Source of the DNA: Bdellovibrio sp. NC01
GTDB lineage: Bacteria > Bdellovibrionota > Bdellovibrionia > Bdellovibrionales > Bdellovibrionaceae
Assembly: GCF_006874625.1 (NCBI RefSeq)
Contig: NZ_CP030034.1
Location: forward strand, 2,108,001-2,172,000
Reading direction: 5' to 3'
DNA: 64,000 bases
The stretch's first letter is position 1, and every line of letters starts with the position of its first letter. Below are positions 39,949 through 47,322 of this stretch, piece by piece. Under the pieces are notes generated by a model. The model was not told the origin of the DNA, searched no databases, and saw only the letters and a program-made list of their open reading frames with translations. The translations under genes were made by a program, and so were the position numbers.

Positions 39949-40653
39949 ATGAACTTTTTGAGATACGTCATTCCCATTATGCCTGCCCTATTACTATCAG
40001 CTTGTGATCCGACTCAGATCATTCGTGATAACCCGGTATACCAAACTCCTATGTCGAATCAGCAGTGTATTAAAGCCGCTATTGATGCAGTTCCAGAAGC
40101 AGAATTTAAAAGTCAAAAAATTGAGATGTTGAGTTTTGGACTCGGCCAAGAAAAGAAGCCACATAGGTATACATTTTATGAGGTGAAGAATTCGAATTCG
40201 GATCCGCAGGGGCTTGGTTCGGTCATGATCTATGAAGAGCAAGATGGCTCACTGTCAGCGTCCCATTCAGTGATTTATCGTTCATTCACTAAGCCGAAAG
40301 ATGCTGAGTATGTGCAATCGGTTGTGACTAAAGTAAAAGAGTCGATTGAAAAAAATTGTGGAATTGTTCAAAAAAATAAAGGCCTGCCTTGTTCTACTCC
40401 AGAGGTAATTAAGAAAGCTCAGCGATTGGCGAATTTGAATGACTACACTTCAAGCGAAGTTGGTTTGAATATACTTCTTTCGCTCCAAACGAAGGAAGCA
40501 CGAGAAGCTCTTCAAGACACTAGGACGAGAGGTACTGCTCAATCTGAACTACGTTCTCACTATCTAAGGTTCTACTTTGAAAAACCAAAGGAGGACAATT
40601 CAGGTGAACCGATCAAGTATTATACTTGTGAAGAGATTCTTGGAACGAAGTAA
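39949..40653 (+). CDS. Lipoprotein of unknown function
   Basis: 234 residues from ATG 39949; an in-frame TTG at 39931 would add six residues ahead of the signal. The signal peptide ends in lipobox LLLSAC. The mature protein has three further cysteines and no recognised domain. It begins a plus-strand run of five closely spaced genes (to 43037). Confidence 0.7.
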   Translation: MNFLRYVIPIMPALLLSACDPTQIIRDNPVYQTPMSNQQCIKAAIDAVPEAEFKSQKIEMLSFGLGQEKKPHRYTFYEVKNSNSDPQGLGSVMIYEEQDGSLSASHSVIYRSFTKPKDAEYVQSVVTKVKESIEKNCGIVQKNKGLPCSTPEVIKKAQRLANLNDYTSSEVGLNILLSLQTKEAREALQDTRTRGTAQSELRSHYLRFYFEKPKEDNSGEPIKYYTCEEILGTK

Positions 40654-40656
40654 TTT

Positions 40657-40947
40657 ATGAGTGATCAAACAGGTTACAAAGAAGTTCTTGAAAATCTGCG
40701 TCGCTATTTACAGCATTGGGACCCAGTTGGCGTTATTCCTAATTTGATCAAAGATGGTCATGCTCCAAGCGAATATGACTCTTACGCGGGGCCTCTCTAT
40801 ACATTACTTGCAAGTGGCGCGTCAGAAGAAAAGGTAGAAGAGCACTTAAAGCAATGTTTGAAATACATGGGTCTGCATTATGTTGAAAAAAGGGATCGTG
40901 CGATGGCGAAGTCTCTTCATACATATTTTAAAAATTCGGGGTTTTGA
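40657..40947 (+). CDS. DUF1871-like small protein
   Basis: 96 residues, three bases after the lipoprotein gene. The pattern WDPVGVIPNLIKDGHAPSEY followed by DSYAGPLYTLLASGAS and a closing helix (KVEEHLKQCLKYMGL) matches DUF1871, a small helical family often seen near toxins as an immunity-like protein. Here no toxin is adjacent. Soluble and cytoplasmic. Confidence 0.6.
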   Translation: MSDQTGYKEVLENLRRYLQHWDPVGVIPNLIKDGHAPSEYDSYAGPLYTLLASGASEEKVEEHLKQCLKYMGLHYVEKRDRAMAKSLHTYFKNSGF

Positions 40948-40949
40948 AA

Positions 40950-42086
40950 ATGAAATTTGTCTCTTTAATCTTTGGCATTCTCATCAGTATCCAGGCAAAA
41001 TCCGAATCTGCTCTCATTTTTGGTGACCAATTTAAATTCTCCATCCACATACCAAATGGCTGGGAATGTCTCTGTGATGGAAAAGAAGCAGCGAAAATTG
41101 GAGCGAACGCCATTCTCCACCCGAAGGGAAAAGAATGGCAGAAAGCAAACGCTTTTATCTTTCTTCGCGTAAATTCCGCCCAAGATGACAACGTTAAAGA
41201 AGATGTTGCCGCTGATATAATGACTTACAAAAAAGAATATCCAGACGCTTCTGTAGAAAAGATAGATATTGAAGCATTAAAGGGATACAAAAAATCTTCG
41301 ATACTTTTCGCACGAATAAATAAATCTTACGAATATGTGACTTATATTGCCCCAGAGCCTTTTCATGGCAAAAATATCTCTGTAGCCATGAACGTTAAAA
41401 GCGTCAAAGCTAGTGATGAAGTACTAGATGCTTACCAAGAAGTCACAAAATCAGTACAATGGTTAGACAACAAGAAAGCGATCCACTGCCCTGACGGTGG
41501 CGAATACACAAATAGTGAAGATACACCAAAGATCATCGCAACAACGTCTTCAGGCTTCAAATTGATCGTTTGTGCGTACAAAGACAAACGCACTGAAAAA
41601 ACGGAACGCGATGCCCCTTATGAAATTTACTTCATTCAAAAGAATGGAACTTACTCTCAACCCATTTTTAATTCCGGCGAAATCGGTTTCTACAATATAA
41701 CAAAAGATTCAAGCGGTCTAACCATAGAAGAAACCTACAAATATGATTCTCAAGAAATTAAGCTATTTCAGCAATCAATTACGTGCACTAGAGAAACTTG
41801 TTCGTTGCAACCAAAGAAATGTATTTTAGATTCAACAAAAATTAATCCAGACAAAGCACGCAAAGTGATTCAGAGGTTCAAAAAAATTAACTCGGATAAT
41901 ACTGAGGAAATTGAAAAGTATATAAATAGCCAAGGGCTTCTGGCGTATTGGGGTGATAAGACTGCTCAGCAATACTTTTTTAATGATGTGAGTACTGGGT
42001 TAGATGGATTTTTGGGTGAGAGCTATTCAAATTATCTTTCAGATTTGAAGGAACTTAAAAAAGCTGGATGCTTGAAAGTCAGATAG
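40950..42086 (+). CDS. Secreted protein of unknown function
   Basis: 378 residues from ATG 40950, two bases after the upstream stop; a TTG two codons earlier is possible. Signal peptide MKFVSLIFGILISIQAKS. An N-terminal domain (about 20-170) has the beta pattern of PsbP-like proteins (FKFSIHIPNGWECLCDG). The second half holds cysteine pairs (ITCTRETCSLQPKKC). No enzyme motif. Periplasmic or outer-surface location. Confidence 0.7.
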   Translation: MKFVSLIFGILISIQAKSESALIFGDQFKFSIHIPNGWECLCDGKEAAKIGANAILHPKGKEWQKANAFIFLRVNSAQDDNVKEDVAADIMTYKKEYPDASVEKIDIEALKGYKKSSILFARINKSYEYVTYIAPEPFHGKNISVAMNVKSVKASDEVLDAYQEVTKSVQWLDNKKAIHCPDGGEYTNSEDTPKIIATTSSGFKLIVCAYKDKRTEKTERDAPYEIYFIQKNGTYSQPIFNSGEIGFYNITKDSSGLTIEETYKYDSQEIKLFQQSITCTRETCSLQPKKCILDSTKINPDKARKVIQRFKKINSDNTEEIEKYINSQGLLAYWGDKTAQQYFFNDVSTGLDGFLGESYSNYLSDLKELKKAGCLKVR

Positions 42087-42095
42087 GAATCTATA

Positions 42096-42587
42096 GTGAA
42101 GAAAGTATTTGCAGCACTCGTTATCCTCACAATTCCCCTCATCGCGAAGGCCGATATGGTATGGCCAGCCTTACTTTTTGCTGATCGTTACGCTTTGATT
42201 GCAATTCCAGTGGGTCTCCTATTAGAATTTTTCATCCTTAAGAAATATTTGCCATACAGTAGTATGAAATCGTTTTGGATTACGTTTTTTATGAATCTAG
42301 CATCCACTATTATCGGAGGCATCCTGATCGCTCTTGCTGGACTCGTATGGGAAGTGGGTCCCGGGATTTTATTATATAGTTACCTAAGTGTTGGGACTTT
42401 TAATCCCTGGACTTGGATCTTTACCTTTGTATCTGCGATCGCAATTACAACTTATATTGAATACACATTCGTTCGAATTACTACGAAGTTAAAAAAGAAA
42501 GAGTTAATTAAGCCTCTACTACTTGCAAACTTAGTTAGTGTTGCGATTGCGTTCGTTAGTTTAATATTCTTTCCGATACAGCTTTAA
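42096..42587 (+). CDS. Multi-helix membrane protein
   Basis: 163 residues, GTG start. Four to five hydrophobic helices cover almost the whole protein. The beginning (MKKVFAALVILTIPLIAKA) could be a cleaved signal or the first helix. The residues around DMVWPALLFADRYAL are shared by predicted membrane proteins in many bacteria, without known function. Ten bases after the secreted protein gene. Confidence 0.65.
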   Translation: MKKVFAALVILTIPLIAKADMVWPALLFADRYALIAIPVGLLLEFFILKKYLPYSSMKSFWITFFMNLASTIIGGILIALAGLVWEVGPGILLYSYLSVGTFNPWTWIFTFVSAIAITTYIEYTFVRITTKLKKKELIKPLLLANLVSVAIAFVSLIFFPIQL

Positions 42588-42704
42588 ATGGTTGGTTGTG
42601 ACCACGCAAGATGAAGTCAATACGCTTTTGCGTAATGCCTTCAGTCGTGCTTAGCCCACGGAGTTCGGGTGCAGTAGAGCGCCTACCGCAGACAGGGGAT
42701 TGTT

Positions 42705-43037
42705 ATGAAGGAAAATTGGTTTGTTAGGAAGTCGTTTCCAATGATTGTTTTTCTTTGTCCTTTGATTGTTATGTATGGTGGCTTTTTATTACTTACTCCC
42801 CGTGAAGTACTTAACTCTAAACCGACTTTGTCTGGTGTATTACTTGGGCTAACTGTCGCTACATTTGGAATGACAATTCTCGTGATAGTCTTTTCCTCTA
42901 TATGGGCACTGCTTATGCGTATTATATTTGGTGCGGCTAGAGTTCGAACGTGGATTGACCAAGATAACTATGACTTCGGCCCATTAGGTAGTAAGTTCGA
43001 GCGGCTAATGCGTAGAATATGTTTTCTCGCTTTATAA
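42705..43037 (+). CDS. Two-helix membrane protein
   Basis: 110 residues; GGGG lies six bases before ATG 42705. Hydrophobic helices at about 10-30 and 44-72, then a soluble tail with DQDNYDFGPLGSKFERLMRR. Its stop abuts the stop of the convergent ATPase gene. No family recognised. Confidence 0.6.
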   Translation: MKENWFVRKSFPMIVFLCPLIVMYGGFLLLTPREVLNSKPTLSGVLLGLTVATFGMTILVIVFSSIWALLMRIIFGAARVRTWIDQDNYDFGPLGSKFERLMRRICFLAL

Positions 43038-44345
43038 TTACGTTAACGAAACTTTTATTTTGTACGCTCTTGAATTCGGATACTTTTTAATTACGACACA
43101 CTCACCTACTCTAAGAGACTTTACAGTATTCGGGTGGATTACAAATTCTTCTACTTCTCTGAGAGATTTATCACCAGTTGGAAGATCCCAAAATAACAAC
43201 CTCTTTGTTCGCTCTGTTTCTTTATAGACTGTTCTTGTACCTGCTCTGCTCGAAACAGCCTCAGCTGATTCCTGAACCGGTTGCAAAAACGAATAAAGAC
43301 TTGAAATGTTAGTTGCAAGCCTCTTAGCGAAAGTATCACTCACCTTATCCAAATCAGACATGCTCTGATGCCCTAGAACTAAACACATTTTAGAACTTCT
43401 TGCTCTATCCGGAAATGCAGTGAAATCTTCGTGTGCAATATCCGGAAACTCATCGATCATCACGGTGAAGACTTTTCGGTCTATTGCCGCTACTTCCGCA
43501 TCGATTCGAGCGGAGGTTGCAATAATATCGCGAATTAAAATTCTTCCCAGTGACTTCGCAGACTCCCCATATCTTCTCGAATCCAAAAATATAAATACTA
43601 CCTTTTGTCCCTTAATTTCCGAGAACAAATCTATTCCGTTTTGGTCTTCACGAAGAAAGATTCCAAAATCAGCTAGCACCAATGATTCTATTTGCGATCT
43701 TAGACCGCTCAGATTCAGATATGTCGTGCTGGAGTTAAGGTATGTGTAACAATCCTCTAGTGCTTTTTTAACTTTGGGCTCTGAGTCTGGTACTTTCACA
43801 CATAAGTCAGCAATATACTCAACAGAGCTTAAACCTTCTAATACTGCGGCTAGATCAAAATTAAATGACTGATTATCTCGAAGCCAACAATATCCAATAA
43901 ATAGTTTTAGTAAGTAGCTACTGCTCTGAGTCTCATAAAACTTATCGCTCCACTCAAGCGATCGCATGATCTTATCTCTGAGCTCAGTAGCATTTCCAAC
44001 TTTCACGAAATTATAAGTTCCAGAAAACTCAGCATGCGAAATTGAAAAGATCTTTAGATCGTTCTCTCTGCCACTAGCTTTTACGGCCTCGCGCATTTGA
44101 TTTATGGTCTCTATGTCTCCCTTTAAATCAATCCACAAAAGCCCCTGTCCTTGAAAGAGCCTTTGTTTCATTATTTTATTGATTAATACTGTTTTACCAA
44201 AGCCGCTCGCTCCAAGCACATGAACATGATGATTAAGTTCTCCGTCAGTTAAGTAATCATACTGAAAGAAAGAACCTTCAATCCGTCCGATTTGGATTGA
44301 AGGTTCCTTGGGAGAAAATAGATAAGACAATAAAGAATTAGGCAT
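43038..44345 (-). CDS. TraD/TraG-like DNA-transfer ATPase
   Basis: 435 residues. Walker A HVLGASGFGKT (41-52) and a Walker B-like VMIDEFPDIA (about 290) with RADSR-type helix (AFPDRARSSKMCLVLGHQSM) place it with type IV coupling-protein/HerA-FtsK ATPases. The short N terminus lacks the usual membrane helices. Such proteins pump DNA to a conjugation channel. It is the third gene of a minus-strand set with two replication-relaxation-like genes, close to the tRNA scar, and so is part of the element's transfer module. No relaxase gene is visible. Confidence 0.8.
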   Translation of the reverse strand: MPNSLLSYLFSPKEPSIQIGRIEGSFFQYDYLTDGELNHHVHVLGASGFGKTVLINKIMKQRLFQGQGLLWIDLKGDIETINQMREAVKASGRENDLKIFSISHAEFSGTYNFVKVGNATELRDKIMRSLEWSDKFYETQSSSYLLKLFIGYCWLRDNQSFNFDLAAVLEGLSSVEYIADLCVKVPDSEPKVKKALEDCYTYLNSSTTYLNLSGLRSQIESLVLADFGIFLREDQNGIDLFSEIKGQKVVFIFLDSRRYGESAKSLGRILIRDIIATSARIDAEVAAIDRKVFTVMIDEFPDIAHEDFTAFPDRARSSKMCLVLGHQSMSDLDKVSDTFAKRLATNISSLYSFLQPVQESAEAVSSRAGTRTVYKETERTKRLLFWDLPTGDKSLREVEEFVIHPNTVKSLRVGECVVIKKYPNSRAYKIKVSLT

Positions 44346-44361
44346 TTGCTTGTAGAGAAAG

Positions 44362-45108
44362 TTACGATTTTGGTTTTGGCTTTTGTGGTGTTGGTGCTTT
44401 TAAGTCTTCAAAGTACTTCTTATATGGCATAACAGAATAGTTTTTAGTATCTGGCGGCAGTGCGCGCTTAATATCACCCATGACCTTTTCATCAGTGCAG
44501 AAGAAAATCACACCTTCAATTTGTTGTTGTTTCATTTCATCTGTTTTTAAGACTTTAGAGTATAAATCCATACGCTCACGGTACTGCTTTAGACCTTTAC
44601 CAGAGATTTCCATTTCCATGAAGTAGCCTTTACCGTTTGCTTTCATGCATACCGCATCTGGAAGGTCTTTAAATTCTCTTAAGAAAAATGGAACGGTTCT
44701 GAGCTGCTCTTCAGAAATATATTTTGATAGAAACCCAAGTTCTTCAAACCGGATTCTTAAGTTATTGATGTGAAGGTCATGGTTAACTCTGAAAGGAAAT
44801 ACTTTACTGTAAAGCTCTGGCAAGCGTTTTTCCGGATACGCTTTCACCACTTCTTCTCGGCCTTTTAACGTTAACAGAACAAGGCTTTCAAGTGTCAGCT
44901 CCTTATCTTTTGTTTTAATAAGCTCACGATCAAAAAGTCGTTTCAGTGCTCCTTCAACTTTACCACCGTCGTAGAACTTTCTAATTAATTGATCCATCGT
45001 CATGTAGCGCATCTCTAAGATGTACTTAAGCATTTCGATTTCAATCTTCGTTAAAGCCTCGGCTTGCACACCTTTAACTGTCGCATTTGTTGGTGCGTAG
45101 TTTTTCAA
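44362..45108 (-). CDS. Replication-relaxation (Replic_Relax) family protein
   Basis: 248 residues. The winged-helix N terminus (IEIEMLKYILEMRYMTMDQL, IRKFYDGGKVEGALKRLFDR) is followed by a conserved region (RVNHDLHINNLRIRF) and a restriction-like core (YFMEMEISGKGLKQYRERMD). Members accompany plasmid and ICE mobilisation genes and are thought to help relaxation complexes. Ends 16 bases before the ATPase gene. Confidence 0.75.
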   Translation of the reverse strand: MKNYAPTNATVKGVQAEALTKIEIEMLKYILEMRYMTMDQLIRKFYDGGKVEGALKRLFDRELIKTKDKELTLESLVLLTLKGREEVVKAYPEKRLPELYSKVFPFRVNHDLHINNLRIRFEELGFLSKYISEEQLRTVPFFLREFKDLPDAVCMKANGKGYFMEMEISGKGLKQYRERMDLYSKVLKTDEMKQQQIEGVIFFCTDEKVMGDIKRALPPDTKNYSVMPYKKYFEDLKAPTPQKPKPKS

Positions 45109-45211
45109 ATCTCTTTCCTTTCTTTTGCCAAAGGTAATTCTTTGGCTCTAGTTGTTTGAAACGAGATTTGATGCAAATGCTCAATCTTCACCCGTAATAA
45201 TATAACACTAA

Positions 45212-45985
45212 TTAGGATCGCTCGCCGGATGTTCCGCCAAAGAAATCCTGCCACGATACGATTTCAAAAAGTTCACCGTAGATCTTTGTTTCTTTAGATA
45301 AAAAATCAATCACCCAAGGTTTTGCTACCACATACAAAACTTTATCGAAGACGTTCACTTTGGTGTCCTTTGATCTCATCATCGATACGTACTTTTTTAT
45401 TTTTGATTGATAAATGGCTTTGGTTTTTGTAGTCGCTTCTACTTCTAAGGCGATACGTTTTCCTTCAGGGGTTTTAAAAAGTCCGTCCGGAACGTTAGAT
45501 AATAACAGACCGCCAGCTAAATCTTTGTTGGAGCGGAGTTTCTTATCAGAAATCCAAGAAGTGGCTGCGCGCTGGTTTTCTAATATAATTCTGGCTTCGA
45601 TCACTTTCTTGTCGTGGTCGAAGGTGTGGTGGTCGATGCCTTTCACAGGTTTAGAGACGTCGGCTTCTGGTTTTACTTTTTCTAAGATGGAATATCCTTT
45701 AACGGTTCCAAGGTAGTATTTGCGGCGTTCGGAAAAGGAATGGATGGGTTTAAGGTAGCCAGCTTTTGAGAGTTGTTGGAGGCGTCTCACGGCCCACTCG
45801 TCGCTTTTCGCTGGTTCGTTGGATAAGGTAACTTTAAAAAATTTTTCGAATACGTCTTGGACAGTGGCGAACTTCATGTCCAAGACGTATTCGATAATTT
45901 GGTAATCTCGTTCGGATAGAATTACGGAACGAGATTTTATATTTTCTGGTTTTGGTTTTATGCCTGGGAAGTTTAGTTGTTTCAA
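45212..45985 (-). CDS. Replication-relaxation-like protein, paralogue of the next gene
   Basis: 257 residues. Same plan as its neighbour: winged helix (SERDYQIIEYVLDMKFATVQDV), HHTFDHDKKVIEARIIL, then GKRIALEVEATTKTKAIYQS, a conserved E-x-E in the place of the nuclease-like core. First gene of the three-gene transfer set. The block upstream (45986-46476) is rich in inverted repeats and may be its site of action. Confidence 0.7.
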   Translation of the reverse strand: MKQLNFPGIKPKPENIKSRSVILSERDYQIIEYVLDMKFATVQDVFEKFFKVTLSNEPAKSDEWAVRRLQQLSKAGYLKPIHSFSERRKYYLGTVKGYSILEKVKPEADVSKPVKGIDHHTFDHDKKVIEARIILENQRAATSWISDKKLRSNKDLAGGLLLSNVPDGLFKTPEGKRIALEVEATTKTKAIYQSKIKKYVSMMRSKDTKVNVFDKVLYVVAKPWVIDFLSKETKIYGELFEIVSWQDFFGGTSGERS

Positions 45986-46027
45986 AAACTCTCCTTTAAA
46001 TACTAACTACTAATTTGGAAAAATGTT

Positions 46028-46197
46028 GGGGGCCGCTCCCTCGGTGGTATGGTTTTCACAGACTAGCGATACGCCTCGGAGGGAGGCTGCAATTAATCAC
46101 CAGCTCTCGTAGGGAGCGGGTGATTAATTGCAGGCGGAGGGAGAGGCGGAGAGCTAGGATGTGGAAACCAGGGCCACATTCCTAGGGAGCGGCCCCC
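46028..46197. repeat. Nested perfect inverted repeats, candidate oriT or origin
   Basis: Outer 14-bp arms GGGGGCCGCTCCCT (46028-46041) and AGGGAGCGGCCCCC (46184-46197) enclose inner 14-bp arms TGCAATTAATCACC (46088-46101) and GGTGATTAATTGCA (46119-46132). Two smaller stems, GCCTC/GAGGC and CTAGGA(T)GTGG/CCACATTCCTAG, fill the spaces between them. AGGGAGCGG occurs a third time at the inner loop. The block is GC-rich within AT-rich DNA and lies between the transfer genes and the tRNA scar. Confidence 0.75.
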
Positions 46198-46278
46198 TCG
46201 CGTCATGGCTTCAAGGTGGGTGCCTTCATGGGGGCAGATTTTTTGAGCAATTTGTGGCTGGAAATCGGATGTTTGGAT

Positions 46279-46310
46279 AAAAAAATCCCGGGAGGTTTTA
46301 AGTCCCGGGA
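46279..46310 (-). terminator. Rho-independent terminator on the minus strand
   Basis: Minus-strand reading TCCCGGGA-CTTAAAACC-TCCCGGGA is followed by a run of seven T. No coding gene lies just upstream, so it either insulates the element or ends a short non-coding transcript. Confidence 0.7.
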
Positions 46311-46330
46311 AGAGTGAAAAGCATTGCTGT

Positions 46331-46410
46331 TTTTTGAGTATCACCGATGGTCCACCGGTGGTCCACGGCAGCTCAAAAAGGATCGAAAACGACCGAAATC
46401 ATCCGAACTT
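46331..46410. repeat. Short direct and inverted repeats beside the attachment site
   Basis: TTTTTGAG (46331) and CTCAAAAA (46372) flank two direct copies of GGTCCACCGG/GGTCCACGG. Three imperfect repeats at 10-11 bp spacing follow (GATCGAAAAC, GACCGAAATC, ATCCGAACTT; 46381-46410). Such arrays near an att site may bind integrase or excision proteins. Confidence 0.45.
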
Positions 46411-46476
46411 AAAGATCACGTAAGTCGATATTATCATTAATATATTTTAAATATTTCGCGGGTTTATGATTTTAAC

Positions 46477-46530
<54 letters not shown>

Positions 46531-46563
46531 ATAAAGGCCTGATGGTAAACCATCGGGCCTTTT
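46531..46563. terminator. Terminator following the tRNA fragment
   Basis: AAAGGCCTGATGG-TAAA-CCATCGGGCCTTTT forms a strong stem. It probably belonged to the intact tRNA gene and also faces the convergent gene at 46576-47121. Confidence 0.85.
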
Positions 46564-46575
46564 CCATTTTTACCC

Positions 46576-47121
46576 CTACAAAATCTTCGCGCGAGTCGCG
46601 AAACTGGTACGAAACAACGCCTCGTGTGCTTGAGTGTCTGGATCAAAACAGCAATCACGCACCAGATAGAGTTGATAGTCGGCGTCACTTGCCCACGCCA
46701 CACTTGAAAACAGAACTCCACTGCTTGCGATGCCAGCCATCACAAGTGAATTAATTCCTCGAGCACGTAAATCTTGATCTAAAGTCGTTCCATAAAAAAC
46801 GCTCGCTCGTGGGCAGGAGTAATGCCAATCCTGAGCTTCGGATTTTAAGACTGTTTGCGGGTTCGCTTCGCGAAAGATACCAGCCTTGCTAACGTTCAAA
46901 GTTAAAAGATTATTGGGATGAACGGCTTCATAGTTTGCACCGAAAGCAAGATTCGCAAAGACAACCTGACCACCCTTTTGTCGCCACATTTGCACCAGAG
47001 CATTCGCACGCTCAAGCATATCTTGAGGAAGATGATTTGCGAGCACTTTAAAAACATCCGCTTGATAATGCATCATCAACAACGCGGTCTTTTCCGTCTG
47101 GATATTTTCTAACTGAACCAT
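46576..47121 (-). CDS. Isochorismatase-fold protein lacking the usual catalytic triad
   Basis: 181 residues from ATG 47121, which follows AGAGG by five bases; a longer frame upstream has no ribosome site. The fold is clear from ALLMMHYQADVF, SCPRASVFYGTTLDQDLRAR and NSLVMAGIASSGVLFSSVAW. The triad positions differ: Asp of the first motif is His, Lys before P-R-x-S is Cys, and the nucleophile Cys after GxxS/T is Val. It is therefore unlikely to act as a normal cysteine hydrolase and may bind a ligand or regulate. First core gene right of the scar. Confidence 0.75.
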   Translation of the reverse strand: MVQLENIQTEKTALLMMHYQADVFKVLANHLPQDMLERANALVQMWRQKGGQVVFANLAFGANYEAVHPNNLLTLNVSKAGIFREANPQTVLKSEAQDWHYSCPRASVFYGTTLDQDLRARGINSLVMAGIASSGVLFSSVAWASDADYQLYLVRDCCFDPDTQAHEALFRTSFATRAKIL

Positions 47122-47322
47122 AAATGCCTCTTTCCAATTCATAAACTTATTCTAGTTAATCCGAATGGAATCTCGCAATCAGATTCACCTTTGATAAGGC
47201 GAGTCGAATATTACCGATTTAATAATGGTAAACAAGACGCGAGAATAAATTTTATTGCGATCATCCCTCTCATTGAGTCCTTTTCTCTTAAACAAGAAGC
47301 AACCAAGACCGAGAAGAACTCT

